Source: Flavicella marina | GTDB taxonomy: Bacteria > Bacteroidota > Bacteroidia > Flavobacteriales > Flavobacteriaceae | Reading direction: 5' to 3' | Length of the DNA: 64,000 nucleotides | Assembly (NCBI RefSeq): GCF_009193215.1 | Contig: NZ_VYVA01000002.1 | Span: 310,001 to 374,000, forward strand | Shown: piece by piece, positions 7,998-17,865 of the stretch | Layout: the number at the start of each line of letters is the position of its first letter | How positions within the stretch are numbered: the stretch's first letter is position 1 | Notes under the pieces: model-generated | The model's input: only the letters and a program-made list of their open reading frames with translations | Database searches by the model: none | Told to the model about the DNA's origin: nothing | Position numbers and translations under genes: made by a program

Positions 7998-9839
7998 TTA
8001 GTGTTGATGATCGTTGTCTCCATGATTACAACCTTTTAATACCCCGGGTAGTGCAGCATAGTTTACCACTTTTTTAAACATAGATTCCACCATTTTTTTA
8101 TTGAATTTATAGGTGTAATTACCATCCATCATTGTTGCTAAAACTTTGATGTTTTTTAATTGATTTGGAGCAACCTCAAACGGATTTTCTTCTAGAATTA
8201 CCAAATCGGCTAATTTTCCTTTTTCTATGGATCCTACTTTATCTTCCAATCGTAATTGCCAAGCTGCATCGATAGTGATTGCTCTAATGGCTTGGTCAAC
8301 AGTCATAGGAGTTCTGTTTTCGGGAAAAGCTGTTGCGTTTGGATTTGATGCATCTTTTAATGTAGCAGCACACTGAGCAACAAAAAGAGGACCTTGCATT
8401 GCTGGTGGAGTACTAGGCACATCAGCAGAAATACTAACTTTTACTCCGTTTCTGGCAAAATGTGGGTATCTCCCTAAAGAACTGTTTACTTGTTTTTCTC
8501 CACGAATTCTGATGTTGTCTTTGTTCCCATTTCCAAAAGTGTTTGTGAAATTCGGAGTAGAATTTACAGGGATTTTATGGTCAATGATTCTTTGCTGATC
8601 TTTTGGACTCACATAAATAGCATGATGCAAAGCACTACGGTTATCAGGGTTGATATTTTTTGCAGCTATAATTGCTTCAATGGCTGCGTGTGAAGAACGA
8701 TCTCCGTCTGTATGAATCATAACATCTAGTCCTACTTTAGCAGCGTTTGTAACAATAGCCATAGTTTCATTTGGTTGCACGTTAAATGAACCATTGCCAT
8801 TTGTGCCCAGGTAATTTTCGAAATGCGGTGCAGTACCTGCAATCGTATTTCCTTCTGGGTGAATTTTTAAACTCGTCACCATTAATTTATCAGAGTTGAA
8901 TTTTTTATTCATGCGAGCACCAAAATCTACAAATTTTTGTGGCTCACCAACGGCGCTTTTGTACATAGGTAAGGCAACGGTTCTTAGTTTTAAGGTTCCT
9001 TGGTTTTCCCATTCTTTAAGTAAATTCATTGCTGTTTCGAAATCTCTTTCCATACCTCCATGAACATCTTTGATATTTGGTGTAACAATTCCGGGGCATA
9101 AAAAAGAGGTTGTTCCATTACTAGCAGCAAGACTCATTAATTCCTCAGCACTTTCTTTGATCATTAATTCTGGGTCCCAAGCAATTTGTCCATAAGCTTC
9201 AAACCATTGTATTTCTATGGCAATACCTGTTGGGTTTCCTTCTTTATCTCGTACCCAATATGTTACACCTGGAACAGTATCTGGAGTGTCTTTGGTAATA
9301 TTTGCAGCTTTCAATGCAGCAGTATTTAACCAGGCATCATGAATTGTGTTGTCTAAGATAAATGCCGGTCTATTAGGTACAGCAGCATCTAATTCTTTGG
9401 CTGTGGGTAAACCTCCAAGCATGTTTTTATCCCAACCAATTCCTTGGATAACTTTTCTATCAGGATTGGCTTCAGCATATTCTTTGATCATTTTTAAGAC
9501 TTCAGCTCGATTTTTTGCTTCGTAAATTTGCACTCCTGATGAAGTCCATGCTGATGCAATTAAATGATCATGTGCACTGATAAAACCAGGCATTAATGTT
9601 TTACCTCTTAAATCATTAATTTCTGTTTCTTCACCGATGTGTTTTTCAACATCTCTAGCTGATCCAACAAAGATAATTTTGTTTCCTTTGATAGCCACAG
9701 CTTCTGCCCATGGTTGCTCATTGTTAACGGTATATACTTTCCCATTTGTGAAAATTATATCGGCTCTTTCTGTTTGAGATTTACAACTTATAAGTAGCGT
9801 AGTAAATAGTAATACGATAGTGATTTTTAGTGTATTCAT
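7998..9839 (-). CDS. exported YtcJ-like amidohydrolase (lipoprotein)
   Basis: A 613-residue metal-dependent hydrolase of the amidohydrolase-3/YtcJ group. Residues 1-20 are a lipoprotein signal ending LLISCKSQ (lipobox Cys19). The metal-binding core starts with PGFISAHDHL. Later conserved pieces are MIHTDGDRSSHAAIEAI and ISADVPSTPP. The C-terminus is His/Asp-rich (HGDNDHQH) and might bind metal. These proteins usually hydrolyse N-acyl or formamide substrates, but the substrate here is unknown. Export to the periplasm or outer membrane is inferred from the lipobox. It is followed by its own terminator. Confidence 0.85.
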   Translation of the reverse strand: MNTLKITIVLLFTTLLISCKSQTERADIIFTNGKVYTVNNEQPWAEAVAIKGNKIIFVGSARDVEKHIGEETEINDLRGKTLMPGFISAHDHLIASAWTSSGVQIYEAKNRAEVLKMIKEYAEANPDRKVIQGIGWDKNMLGGLPTAKELDAAVPNRPAFILDNTIHDAWLNTAALKAANITKDTPDTVPGVTYWVRDKEGNPTGIAIEIQWFEAYGQIAWDPELMIKESAEELMSLAASNGTTSFLCPGIVTPNIKDVHGGMERDFETAMNLLKEWENQGTLKLRTVALPMYKSAVGEPQKFVDFGARMNKKFNSDKLMVTSLKIHPEGNTIAGTAPHFENYLGTNGNGSFNVQPNETMAIVTNAAKVGLDVMIHTDGDRSSHAAIEAIIAAKNINPDNRSALHHAIYVSPKDQQRIIDHKIPVNSTPNFTNTFGNGNKDNIRIRGEKQVNSSLGRYPHFARNGVKVSISADVPSTPPAMQGPLFVAQCAATLKDASNPNATAFPENRTPMTVDQAIRAITIDAAWQLRLEDKVGSIEKGKLADLVILEENPFEVAPNQLKNIKVLATMMDGNYTYKFNKKMVESMFKKVVNYAALPGVLKGCNHGDNDHQH

Positions 9840-9915
9840 AACTAATAAATTTATGATTTTTATAATTCCTTCTATTTATAACAGCGAAGAATTATTTTAA
9901 AACCCTAAAAAAAAA

Positions 9916-10335
9916 TTATTTTTTTCTCAACCAATACTGTGTTCTTCCAATCAAAGAGAAACCTATAAAACCTCTTACTTTTAATTTGTTTTCTTCGATA
10001 AGTTTTAAGTAACATTTATAGACATCTCCTGATTCTGGGTCTAAAATTGTACCACCGTCAAATTCATCAGCATTTTTTTTTAAATTTTCTATGATTACAA
10101 GTCCTATTATAGGTTGGTTATGTTTTGTTCCTTCACATTTTTCACAAACAGCATCTTCAGCTCTCACAAAGTTTTTGACGATTTTGGCAAAATAGACATC
10201 TTCTTGTTTGTATATTTCGATGATAGCTTTTTTGGTATTGGTTTTATCATCATAGGTTTCCCATTGACCAAGGATTGATTGCGCTTGCGTAGAAATCGAC
10301 AGTAACACTCCGATTATAAATACAATGATTTTCAT
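9916..10335 (-). CDS. DUF2147 secreted protein
   Basis: A 139-residue protein with a cleavable signal peptide (IIVFIIGVLLSISTQAQ). It has the DUF2147 pattern: ILGQWETYDDKTN at the mature N-terminus, a CEKC pair, then GGTILDPESGDVYKCYL and the closing RTQYWLRK. DUF2147 is a small beta-barrel of unknown role, common in Bacteroidota. It lies 9 bp downstream of the VOC gene, so the two form an operon. Confidence 0.85.
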   Translation of the reverse strand: MKIIVFIIGVLLSISTQAQSILGQWETYDDKTNTKKAIIEIYKQEDVYFAKIVKNFVRAEDAVCEKCEGTKHNQPIIGLVIIENLKKNADEFDGGTILDPESGDVYKCYLKLIEENKLKVRGFIGFSLIGRTQYWLRKK

Positions 10336-10344
10336 AGTATGGTT

Positions 10345-10851
10345 TTATTTTTGATACGCTCCAGAAGAGTAAGTAAGTTCGTAGCTGTGTGTGTATATTT
10401 CGAAAACGATGCCAAACGGATCTTCAACATAGACCATTTTGAATGGTTTTTCATCAGGATAGTATTCTCTAATAGGCATACGCTGTTTACCACCAGCGTT
10501 TACTATTTTTTTAGTTAAAATTTCAATTTCTGGATCTTGTACACAAAAGTGAAATAGACCTGTGTTGAAAGGATTAAATTCAGGTGCTTCTTTGACTCCA
10601 TGGGGAAAACAGAACAATTCTATTCCGATTCCATCAGAGGTTGCTAGGTGTGCAATTTCAAAACTTTCCCAGTTGTCACCGAATACATCAATACACATTT
10701 GACCAATTGCGGTCTCTTTCTCTTTTTTTACTAATGATGGCTCCATAATTACGTACCAGCCCATAGTATCTTTGTAAAAATCAACAGCTTTTTTTATATC
10801 TGGCACTGTAATTCCGATATGTGAAAATGACTTTGGATAATTCTTTTGCAT
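10345..10851 (-). CDS. VOC (glyoxalase/bleomycin resistance) family protein
   Basis: A 168-residue protein with two beta-alpha-beta-beta-beta modules. The first starts SHIGITVPDIKKAVDFYKDT; the second holds FHFCVQDPEIE and closes with YVEDPFGIVFEIYTHS. His and Glu residues at the module edges can form the metal site of the vicinal-oxygen-chelate fold. The substrate is unknown; a lactoylglutathione-lyase role is not supported beyond family membership. It is followed after 9 bp by the DUF2147 gene. Confidence 0.82.
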   Translation of the reverse strand: MQKNYPKSFSHIGITVPDIKKAVDFYKDTMGWYVIMEPSLVKKEKETAIGQMCIDVFGDNWESFEIAHLATSDGIGIELFCFPHGVKEAPEFNPFNTGLFHFCVQDPEIEILTKKIVNAGGKQRMPIREYYPDEKPFKMVYVEDPFGIVFEIYTHSYELTYSSGAYQK

Positions 10852-10910
10852 TTCAGTTTATTTTTGAATTTGACTAAAGATAAAAATATAATCACATTTT
10901 TGAACAAAAA

Positions 10911-10939
10911 AAAACTCCTAATTAAAAATTAGGAGTTTT
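10911..10939. terminator. bidirectional terminator after the T9SS glycosidase-like gene
   Basis: AAAACTCCTAATT (10911-10923) and AATTAGGAGTTTT (10927-10939) form a perfect 13-bp stem with a 3-nt loop. It lies 6 bp past the stop at 10946 on the minus strand and upstream of the VOC gene. Confidence 0.7.
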
Positions 10940-10945
10940 GAGATG

Positions 10946-13900
10946 TTATTTGATTAATTTTTTAATGAGTGTACCACCATCTCCGTCACTTATTTTTAAA
11001 ATATATACGCCTCTTGATGGGAAAATCGAAGAAGGAATAATAGTTAAGGTATTCGTGATTTTCTCTGAACGAATAATTCTACCATTTAAATCTGTAATTA
11101 TGAAACTTAAATTATTAGACAGATAGTCTACTTCAATATTAAAGTTTGCATTACCAATAGGGTTAGGATATGTTTTAACCATAGCTTTAAGTGGCCTGTC
11201 ATCTGAAAGTGACCCAGCGATAATATCAGAGAATTTTATTTGTATACTTAAGTTGGTTGCAAATCCTCCACCAATAGGCCTTAAAGAGACAACAAATTTA
11301 TATTTCTCCGCAGGATCTAATTGAGCAGGAACAGTAACATTAACCGTAGCAATTTGATCTTGTCCTGGAGATACTACAATTTTAGCATTAGAAATATTTA
11401 CATTGCCTGGGCTCTTAACATGTACCAGTAAATCTCTAGCTTCATTTGAAGAATATTTTACTTTAAAGCTATACGTGTTACTTTCATTTCCGAATTGGGT
11501 AGGGAATTCGTGAAAAGTTGCTACTTCTGGTAATGGAGGAGGAGGGTTATCTTCTTCTTCGCATGTAAATTCAATTTTAGTCCATCTACCTCTAGAAAAT
11601 GCAGTACCTCCATTTTCAGGAATTTTACCATTTGTATGTGAATTGAATTCAACTTGAATTTCATCACCTTTTTTGACTTCAATTCCTTCCCATGTTTTTG
11701 TAGTAGGAGTATAGTCTACATCGGTTTCTGGGTTTTGGTAAGTTCCAATAGTAGTTCCTCCAACTTTTAATACATAGCTAGATTCTCCATCTAATTCAGC
11801 CAAAGTAGTAATGGTAATGTCGTATGTACCATCTTCTCCAGTAAATGCTTGTTTAACTGCAGCAAATACATCTTTATGTTGTGCAGCATTTATTGCTAAT
11901 GCATTTTTTTGTGTATGTACATATGCTTGAACAAAATCACCTACTTTAGTTAGAGGGAAATCTACGGCGTTCATTGTAACATTAGAACAAGTAGTAGGGG
12001 GAGGTGATACTGTTTCGCAATCTTCTCCTAGTTTATTAGATTCTGGTGTATTTACGTTTTTTGCAGTTGCAGCTTGGTTAGGAGTAAATAGTACCAACCT
12101 ATCTACACTGTGTCCGTTTGATCTACCTCCATATTCAATAATGTATTCACCAGCAGTAGGGAAAGTAGCCCAAATACTCATTCCGTTTATGTGCTTTCCT
12201 CCAGAGTTTGTTTCTCCATAGCATTCGTATACAAATTGAGATTTTTGTACCCATAGTTTAGTGTGTTTGGTTAAAGTGTATTCTACACCCGCTTTTTTAC
12301 CAAAAAACCTAACATTGCCACCTGTGATATTTAACCATGCATCATTATTAGCATCTCCGGTTGCTGCTTTTGGGTCTCTAATATTTCTCCATAAGAATTG
12401 ATACGTACCTGGGTTGTTGATTTTTATTTTATATCCAATAGTATGTTCTGCTACTTGAGCACCTAAATGATTAGGTCCTGTATATCTTAAATATCCATTG
12501 CCTGTAGGAACTGAAATTACAGGGTTACCTTCTGAGTCTTTACCATTTACATTTTCTGTTTCTAATGTAAACAAAGCTTGGTCGTAATCTACAGCACTTT
12601 CTGCTTCAATAACTAATAATCCATTTTGTTCTTCAAATGAACAGTTTCCAATAGTAGCAGTTGGTTCTGGATCTACAGTAAGTGTTAGTGTGTCAGAAAA
12701 ATTACCGTCTTGAGAGGTCGCTGTAATGGTAACTGTTCCTTCTTTAAGTGCTGTAATAAGTCCGTTTACATCCACAGTAGCGATAGTTGGGTCGCTAGAC
12801 ACCCAAGTAATCTTTTTATTAGATGCGTTTGCAGGTGTAAATGAATTAGCTAATGTTGTTGTTTTTCCTTTAATTACTTTTGCAGTAGCATTTGTAATGC
12901 TAAAAGCTGTAACAGGATAGTACACAACAGTAATTTCGGAAGTATCAGTGAAATTACCGTCTTGTGTTGTTGCTGTAATTGTTGTTGTGCCTACTTTAAT
13001 TGCTGTGACAACACCTTCTGTATCAACTGTTGCAACAGTTGGATCACTTGAAGTCCAAGTTATGTTTTTGTTTGTTGCATTTGCAGGAGAAAAGAATCTA
13101 CCTATTGTTTTAGATGTTCCTTTGTCTAATACGGCAGTTTCTGGTGTTATGCTAAATGCAGCAACTGGAATCTGAATATTACTAGGTAGTCTTACTAAAG
13201 CTACCCAATCAGAAGTTGTGTTATTTGGTGGATTTCCAATACTTTGTACTCCGTTTCCTGCAACAGAGGTTACTGAACCGTTTGTTAAGCTTCCACCAGC
13301 TCTTGGGTTGAACCACTTTACTTCAAATGTTCCAGATTGCCCTGTTAAATCAACATTTGTAGTACCACCATTTTCTAAGTAGATCACATAAACTTTTCCT
13401 TTTTCAGCTAAACATCTATTTAGGTTTCCACTAGCCAAGGCATCGTTATTTTGCATTTTCCAGTATTCTATTCCATTCCCTTCAAAAAATTGTTGGATAG
13501 CAATTTTTGTCCAGTCGAATAAAGTGGAGAACCTATCAAAGTTTTCGGTTTGGAAATCGCCTTCAGCACCTCCATACCACATAACTCCAGCACCTCCAGC
13601 TATCAGACCTTTCCATAAAATTTTCTTTCTGGCTTCAGCTTTAACAGATTTATTACTCAAATCTCTACTAACAAAAACACCTTCACCACCAGAGTTTTGT
13701 TCATCACTAGCTACAACCCATGGTTTTCCAGCATTTTTTGATGCATTGATCCAAGTTAAATAACCAGATTTTCCGTCATAAGCATCATCATAGTTTTGAC
13801 CTCTTGAACTTTGAATAGAAGCACCTGTAATTTTTGCATTGTTGTTAATCAGATAGTTGTAGTATAATTCATGTTTTCCTGGATATGTATGGAATACACG

Positions 13901-15019
13901 ATGTGATTGCCAAGGATCGATACTCGCTAGCCAGTTGATTCTTGGAATGGCTAAAGAAGCATCAGTGTTATCTTTACTTCCAAATTCTTCAGAAATATTC
14001 CACTCAATTGCTAAGTGATGACCAAATCTAGCGACCATCTCTCTATAATATATTTTTATTTGATTTAGATCTAGTTTGCTCCAGTTTTCAGCCTCTGCTA
14101 ATTTAAAGTGTAACGCTAAACCATTTTTTTCAGCATGGTCAAATACTATTTCCCATTGTGCTAATTTAGAAACGTCGTATTGATATTTACTAGTATCATT
14201 GATCCAAGGAAATACATTTTTATCATCACCACCATATAAAGACATTGACATTGAATTCATTTGTTGGTCTCTTAGGTAATTTACAGCACCAATTAGATTT
14301 TTTCCTTTGCCGCCATCCCAAGTTGGGTCTCCTTGACTCCAGTTACCGGCATGTGGGTTAAACGAGTGTTCTGTACACAATGTGCAAGTTTTTTTGTTAA
14401 CTACATCGTGATCAAACTCATCATAGTTTAATAAGTTTTCTGGTGAGTCAGGTCCTAATTTTAAGAAATATTCTCCAGTTTCTGCCCACTTTAAATAACG
14501 ACGTTGGTTGCTGGTACCAGTAGTTTGATACATCAATCTACCTTTAAAGCGTAAATCAGGTAAACCTACGTTGCTAGTTGTTACATTTCCAACAGCACCA
14601 CTTAAATCATATGTAGGGGCAGGCAATTGGTTTACATCTTTTAATGCTACATCTGTTCCTGAATAAAATAATGCTTGATACGTCCAGTTTCCAATTTCAT
14701 TAGGTCTTAGGTAGGCTTTGTATTGATTACCAGATTTGGCATTTGAATTTGCCGCATCTCCATCAGCAGCAAAGAAACCTGGAACGCGAATTTTAGTTCC
14801 GCTTGGAGCTGTAAAAATAACATCCAAACGATTGTTTCTAAAGCTTGAATTTGATTCACTTACATTGGAAGGTAATGTAAGGTTCACTGTGATTTTGTCC
14901 CATTTTTTCATGGGGTTATCTCCAGTCACCGATATGGTTTGGCCATAGCCATTATTTAAAAATAGTGTTGTGAGAATTGTAAACAGCCAATGCATGGTTG
15001 TTTTTTTAATCTTGATCAT
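10946..15019 (-). CDS. T9SS-exported multidomain glycoside-hydrolase-like protein (DUF5060)
   Basis: A 1357-residue secreted protein. A signal peptide (1-26, ending NNGYGQ) is followed by a DUF5060 beta-domain (about 27-135). A TIM-barrel-like region (about 150-520) carries EWNISEEFG and WYGGAEGDFQ, and a small collagen-binding-like beta domain follows. Two near-identical bacterial Ig-like Big_2 repeats (about 630-780, TWVSSDPTIATVD) come next. A carbohydrate-binding-like domain beginning with IEAESAVDYDQ covers about 790-930, then another beta domain, and a type IX sorting domain ends the protein (YPNPIGNANF to GGTLIKKLIK). It probably acts at the cell surface on a polysaccharide. DUF5060 with this barrel is typical of algal-polysaccharide glycosidase relatives, but the exact GH family and activity are not determined. 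Confidence 0.82.
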   Translation of the reverse strand: MIKIKKTTMHWLFTILTTLFLNNGYGQTISVTGDNPMKKWDKITVNLTLPSNVSESNSSFRNNRLDVIFTAPSGTKIRVPGFFAADGDAANSNAKSGNQYKAYLRPNEIGNWTYQALFYSGTDVALKDVNQLPAPTYDLSGAVGNVTTSNVGLPDLRFKGRLMYQTTGTSNQRRYLKWAETGEYFLKLGPDSPENLLNYDEFDHDVVNKKTCTLCTEHSFNPHAGNWSQGDPTWDGGKGKNLIGAVNYLRDQQMNSMSMSLYGGDDKNVFPWINDTSKYQYDVSKLAQWEIVFDHAEKNGLALHFKLAEAENWSKLDLNQIKIYYREMVARFGHHLAIEWNISEEFGSKDNTDASLAIPRINWLASIDPWQSHRVFHTYPGKHELYYNYLINNNAKITGASIQSSRGQNYDDAYDGKSGYLTWINASKNAGKPWVVASDEQNSGGEGVFVSRDLSNKSVKAEARKKILWKGLIAGGAGVMWYGGAEGDFQTENFDRFSTLFDWTKIAIQQFFEGNGIEYWKMQNNDALASGNLNRCLAEKGKVYVIYLENGGTTNVDLTGQSGTFEVKWFNPRAGGSLTNGSVTSVAGNGVQSIGNPPNNTTSDWVALVRLPSNIQIPVAAFSITPETAVLDKGTSKTIGRFFSPANATNKNITWTSSDPTVATVDTEGVVTAIKVGTTTITATTQDGNFTDTSEITVVYYPVTAFSITNATAKVIKGKTTTLANSFTPANASNKKITWVSSDPTIATVDVNGLITALKEGTVTITATSQDGNFSDTLTLTVDPEPTATIGNCSFEEQNGLLVIEAESAVDYDQALFTLETENVNGKDSEGNPVISVPTGNGYLRYTGPNHLGAQVAEHTIGYKIKINNPGTYQFLWRNIRDPKAATGDANNDAWLNITGGNVRFFGKKAGVEYTLTKHTKLWVQKSQFVYECYGETNSGGKHINGMSIWATFPTAGEYIIEYGGRSNGHSVDRLVLFTPNQAATAKNVNTPESNKLGEDCETVSPPPTTCSNVTMNAVDFPLTKVGDFVQAYVHTQKNALAINAAQHKDVFAAVKQAFTGEDGTYDITITTLAELDGESSYVLKVGGTTIGTYQNPETDVDYTPTTKTWEGIEVKKGDEIQVEFNSHTNGKIPENGGTAFSRGRWTKIEFTCEEEDNPPPPLPEVATFHEFPTQFGNESNTYSFKVKYSSNEARDLLVHVKSPGNVNISNAKIVVSPGQDQIATVNVTVPAQLDPAEKYKFVVSLRPIGGGFATNLSIQIKFSDIIAGSLSDDRPLKAMVKTYPNPIGNANFNIEVDYLSNNLSFIITDLNGRIIRSEKITNTLTIIPSSIFPSRGVYILKISDGDGGTLIKKLIK

Positions 15020-15233
15020 AATAATAAGGTTTTGGTTAAACTTTAGTTAGTTTTAGTATCTCCAAAATTATTAGAATGAGCTTCTTAGAACTATAACATA
15101 TGTTTTAAAAACTAGTTGTAAATATCTGACTTATAATACATTTGTGTTTTTGAGCTTTTTTTCTATATCAAAAGTTTTATTTGTACTAATTCTTTGATTT
15201 CTTTTTTTTCATGAAAAGAAAAATGTTTTTAAT

Positions 15234-15770
15234 CTATTTTTTAATGTAGTGACTTTGTACAATTTCACCTAGTAGGACTTTCGTTGTATGATGTGAAAAT
15301 TGAATTTTGCTTTCAACTATATCAAACAAAGGAATTCCTTTTCCTAAAACAATGGGAATGGTAGAAATAATCAATTCATCAATTAAGTCGTGTTTCAAAA
15401 AACTTTGAATCGTTTTGCCACCATCAATATAAAGTTTATAAAATCCTTTGTTATGGATGTTTTTCAAAACTTCAGTAATTGTGCCACTAACAAGGCTAAC
15501 TTTATCCGATAAATTTTCAGGTATTTTTTTAAGTGAATTGCTCAATACAAAAACATGCTTGCTATAAGGCCAGGGTCCCTCAAAACTAGCTACCATTTCA
15601 TATGTATTTCTACCCATTATTAGAGCATCAATAGGCTCCATGAATTCGTAAAATCCCATATCGTCATTCGTTGGGTTTGGCACAGTTTGTAACCAATCTA
15701 ATTCTCCATTCGGTCCAGCGATATAGCCATCTATACTTTTTGCTATATAGACAATGTTTTTTGTTTTCAT
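15234..15770 (-). CDS. dihydrofolate-reductase-like RibD C-terminal domain protein
   Basis: A 178-residue protein of the RibD_C/YyaP group. It opens KNIVYIAKSIDGYIAGPNGELDWL, continues with ALIMGRNTYEMV and YIDGGKTIQSFL, and closes with IPIVLGKGIPLF. These are the NADPH-fold signatures of the family. Members are reductase-like with mostly unknown substrates. The gene is 10 bp from the GT17-like gene upstream, suggesting one message. Confidence 0.85.
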   Translation of the reverse strand: MKTKNIVYIAKSIDGYIAGPNGELDWLQTVPNPTNDDMGFYEFMEPIDALIMGRNTYEMVASFEGPWPYSKHVFVLSNSLKKIPENLSDKVSLVSGTITEVLKNIHNKGFYKLYIDGGKTIQSFLKHDLIDELIISTIPIVLGKGIPLFDIVESKIQFSHHTTKVLLGEIVQSHYIKK

Positions 15771-15780
15771 ATAATCTTTA

Positions 15781-16659
15781 TTAATTTAACATAAGTTCTT
15801 TATAGTTAAATATATAGTTTTTTAAATCTATTGGAAAGCAATTGATATTGATTTTTGCATACTTTGAGTCTGTATCTCCGCTAATAACATCATTTACCTT
15901 TTCTGGTTTATGGTGTTTCTGATTCGAATAATTTTTTAGTTTTATTTTTGCATTTTTTATACCTCCTAGGTATGAAAAATGCCATCCAGCATCTGCCATA
16001 TATGGAACAAAATTTTTGAACCCTCTAACTTTATTGGGTGTGAATTTTTTTAGCAGTCGATATTCGAGTACCATGGTTCCATTCCATTTACCATTTATTT
16101 CCTTGTAATTTAAATAATACAGTAAATTATCCATGGTTAAATTCAAGGGCATTTTGTAGTTGCCTAAACAGCAATATTGAAGTAGCTTAAATTTGTTCCA
16201 ATTATTTTTAAAAAGAACGTCAAAGATTGCTTTTGTCTTTTTTAAAAAAGGAAGTTTGTAGCAAGGGTGTTCTGCATTTATTTTTATTTCTTCAGTGTAT
16301 AAATTATTCGGAATCTCATCGATATCACTGATCATGACAATATCTTTTGGGTCTAGTGCTATTTTATCTAAACCTAAAGAGATTGCATTTCGCTGAAATT
16401 TTTCACGTTTCAATGCTTCTTTTTTACTTTTAGAGAACATTGGCATTTGTAAAGGAACGTAGATGATTTTATCTTTAAAATCTTTAAATCGATTTAGTTC
16501 TTTTTGTAGAATAAAATCTTTCTTGACACCATTGAAGCCTGTGTCAGCTTCAATAATCACAAAGTAATCAACATGTTGGTTTAAATATTTTAAACGTATT
16601 TCTAATAAATCTAATTCATTAAAAAACGTAAAACAATCTATAAGTTTTTGTTCTTTCAT
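15781..16659 (-). CDS. glycosyltransferase family 17-like protein
   Basis: A 292-residue cytoplasmic protein with the GT17 pattern. DCFTFFNELDLLEIRLKYL is at the N-terminus, then VIIEADTGFNGVKKDF. A DxD-like MISDIDEIPN near 105 resembles the nucleotide-sugar/metal site. WHFSYLGG lies in the C-terminal third. Bacterial members resemble eukaryotic beta-1,4-GlcNAc transferase III, but their acceptors are unknown. It is followed after 10 bp by the RibD_C-like gene. Confidence 0.8.
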   Translation of the reverse strand: MKEQKLIDCFTFFNELDLLEIRLKYLNQHVDYFVIIEADTGFNGVKKDFILQKELNRFKDFKDKIIYVPLQMPMFSKSKKEALKREKFQRNAISLGLDKIALDPKDIVMISDIDEIPNNLYTEEIKINAEHPCYKLPFLKKTKAIFDVLFKNNWNKFKLLQYCCLGNYKMPLNLTMDNLLYYLNYKEINGKWNGTMVLEYRLLKKFTPNKVRGFKNFVPYMADAGWHFSYLGGIKNAKIKLKNYSNQKHHKPEKVNDVISGDTDSKYAKININCFPIDLKNYIFNYKELMLN

Positions 16660-16754
16660 AACCGGGGTAGGATACGTTATTTAAATTAAATAATAAACAT
16701 TAAAGTTACGCAGTTTTTTTTTTATTAAAGGTAAAACAACGTAAAAAATTTTAT

Positions 16755-16782
16755 CAACTATTATCTCAATAGGTGATAGTTG
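16755..16782 (-). terminator. possible terminator downstream of the PAS gene
   Basis: CAACTATTATC (16755-16765) and GGTGATAGTTG (16772-16782) form an 11-bp stem with two non-Watson-Crick positions. In the minus direction an A/T tail ending in TTTTTT follows. It is 145 bp past the PAS stop. The remaining 250 bp between the two genes shows nothing else. Confidence 0.35.
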
Positions 16783-16926
16783 TTTTAGTAACGTCAAGAA
16801 ACTATTTTTAGTATGTTAAATACTTTTCTATTCAATCAATTGATGTAAAGAACTACGTAAATGAATTTTAATTAATAGGTTATAAAGAAGAAATTTAAGG
16901 AGGTATTTATTGACGCCTAAGATATA

Positions 16927-17406
16927 CTAAACTATTTCTCGTTCAAGTGCTAAAAAGTGAGTCACATCATCAGCGTACATTGGAATAATTTTCACTTCGC
17001 ATTTGTATGTGGTTTTATCCTTTCTGTAGTTGGTGATTATTTGAGTGAAAGGTTGTAGCTTATTTAGCTTATTTCTAAACGATTTTTTTGATGCATCTGA
17101 TGTAGCTTCACCTTGCAAGAAACTTGGTTTTTTATCCAATGCATGTTTTTTAGAATAACCAGTCATTTTGGTGAAACCATCATTGACCCAAACTATTTTT
17201 TGTGCGACATCAGTAATAACTAATGCTTCAAATTTGCTGTTTTTAAAGAGTAAGTCTATGTCATTTTTCCATTTCTCTTTTTTAGCAAAAGACTTTACAA
17301 AAGAAATATCTTTATGAATCTTCAAATTTTGAATAGTATCAAAATAAAATTGACTGTAGATGTCCCAACTCATTAAAGGGACGTTTGTAGTTTCTGATTT
17401 TGTCAA
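16927..17406 (-). CDS. single PAS-domain protein, LOV-like without the cysteine
   Basis: A 159-residue protein with an N-terminal helical region and a PAS domain at about 55-159 (ALVITDVAQKIVWVNDGFTK). The segment KKPSFLQGEATS aligns with the flavin-binding GxNCRFLQ motif of LOV domains, but the photoactive Cys is absent (Lys-Pro-Ser). There is no kinase, GGDEF or HTH output domain. It may be a stand-alone sensor that works through a partner. The LOV relation is inferred from motif shape only. Confidence 0.7.
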   Translation of the reverse strand: MTKSETTNVPLMSWDIYSQFYFDTIQNLKIHKDISFVKSFAKKEKWKNDIDLLFKNSKFEALVITDVAQKIVWVNDGFTKMTGYSKKHALDKKPSFLQGEATSDASKKSFRNKLNKLQPFTQIITNYRKDKTTYKCEVKIIPMYADDVTHFLALEREIV

Positions 17407-17465
17407 AATTCTTTTAATTTTAGTGTTGTTCTAGATCTGCAATATACAACTGAATCTACAAATAG

Positions 17466-17801
17466 TTAAATTTCTTCTAAAATAGAATTTCCACTACTTT
17501 GGTCACCATCTATCCAATTCCAGTGTTCATATAGTCTTATTTTTCCATTTGGCATAATTTCTGGCGTACTGCGGCATTTGCCTACCTGAAACAATCCATT
17601 ATGTGTAAGTTGATGATACCTCATGTCAATACTTCCATCTTCAGCAACTTGCCCTAGTAGTTGTCCATGTTTAATGGTCTCGCTTGAATAAGTACATGTG
17701 ATAATGGTATCTTTTTGACTGTAATTAAATATAGTATTGGTGGAAAGACTACCATTCGTAGTTGACGTTTTAAGTTTAAATGTTTTGTTGTTATAATTCA
17801 T
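17466..17801 (-). CDS. small conserved protein, 111 aa
   Basis: A soluble beta-rich protein. It has repeating short strands with Thr/Ser/Gly turns and conserved-looking pieces GQLLGQVAEDGSIDMRYHQL and KIRLYEHWNWIDGD. Similar proteins in flavobacteria are commonly labelled n-acetylglutamate synthase, but no acetyltransferase (GNAT) motif is visible, so I do not adopt that function. It lies 65 bp downstream of the MFS gene and may share its message. Confidence 0.65.
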   Translation of the reverse strand: MNYNNKTFKLKTSTTNGSLSTNTIFNYSQKDTIITCTYSSETIKHGQLLGQVAEDGSIDMRYHQLTHNGLFQVGKCRSTPEIMPNGKIRLYEHWNWIDGDQSSGNSILEEI

Positions 17802-17865
17802 TATGTCAATTTTTTAAGATTCTTTGCAAGAAAGAAAATAAAGAGATCACAACGAAAGTATTCAA

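Noticed and set aside
17466-17801. N-acetylglutamate synthase
   Set aside because: The common database-style label is not supported by any visible acetyltransferase motif.
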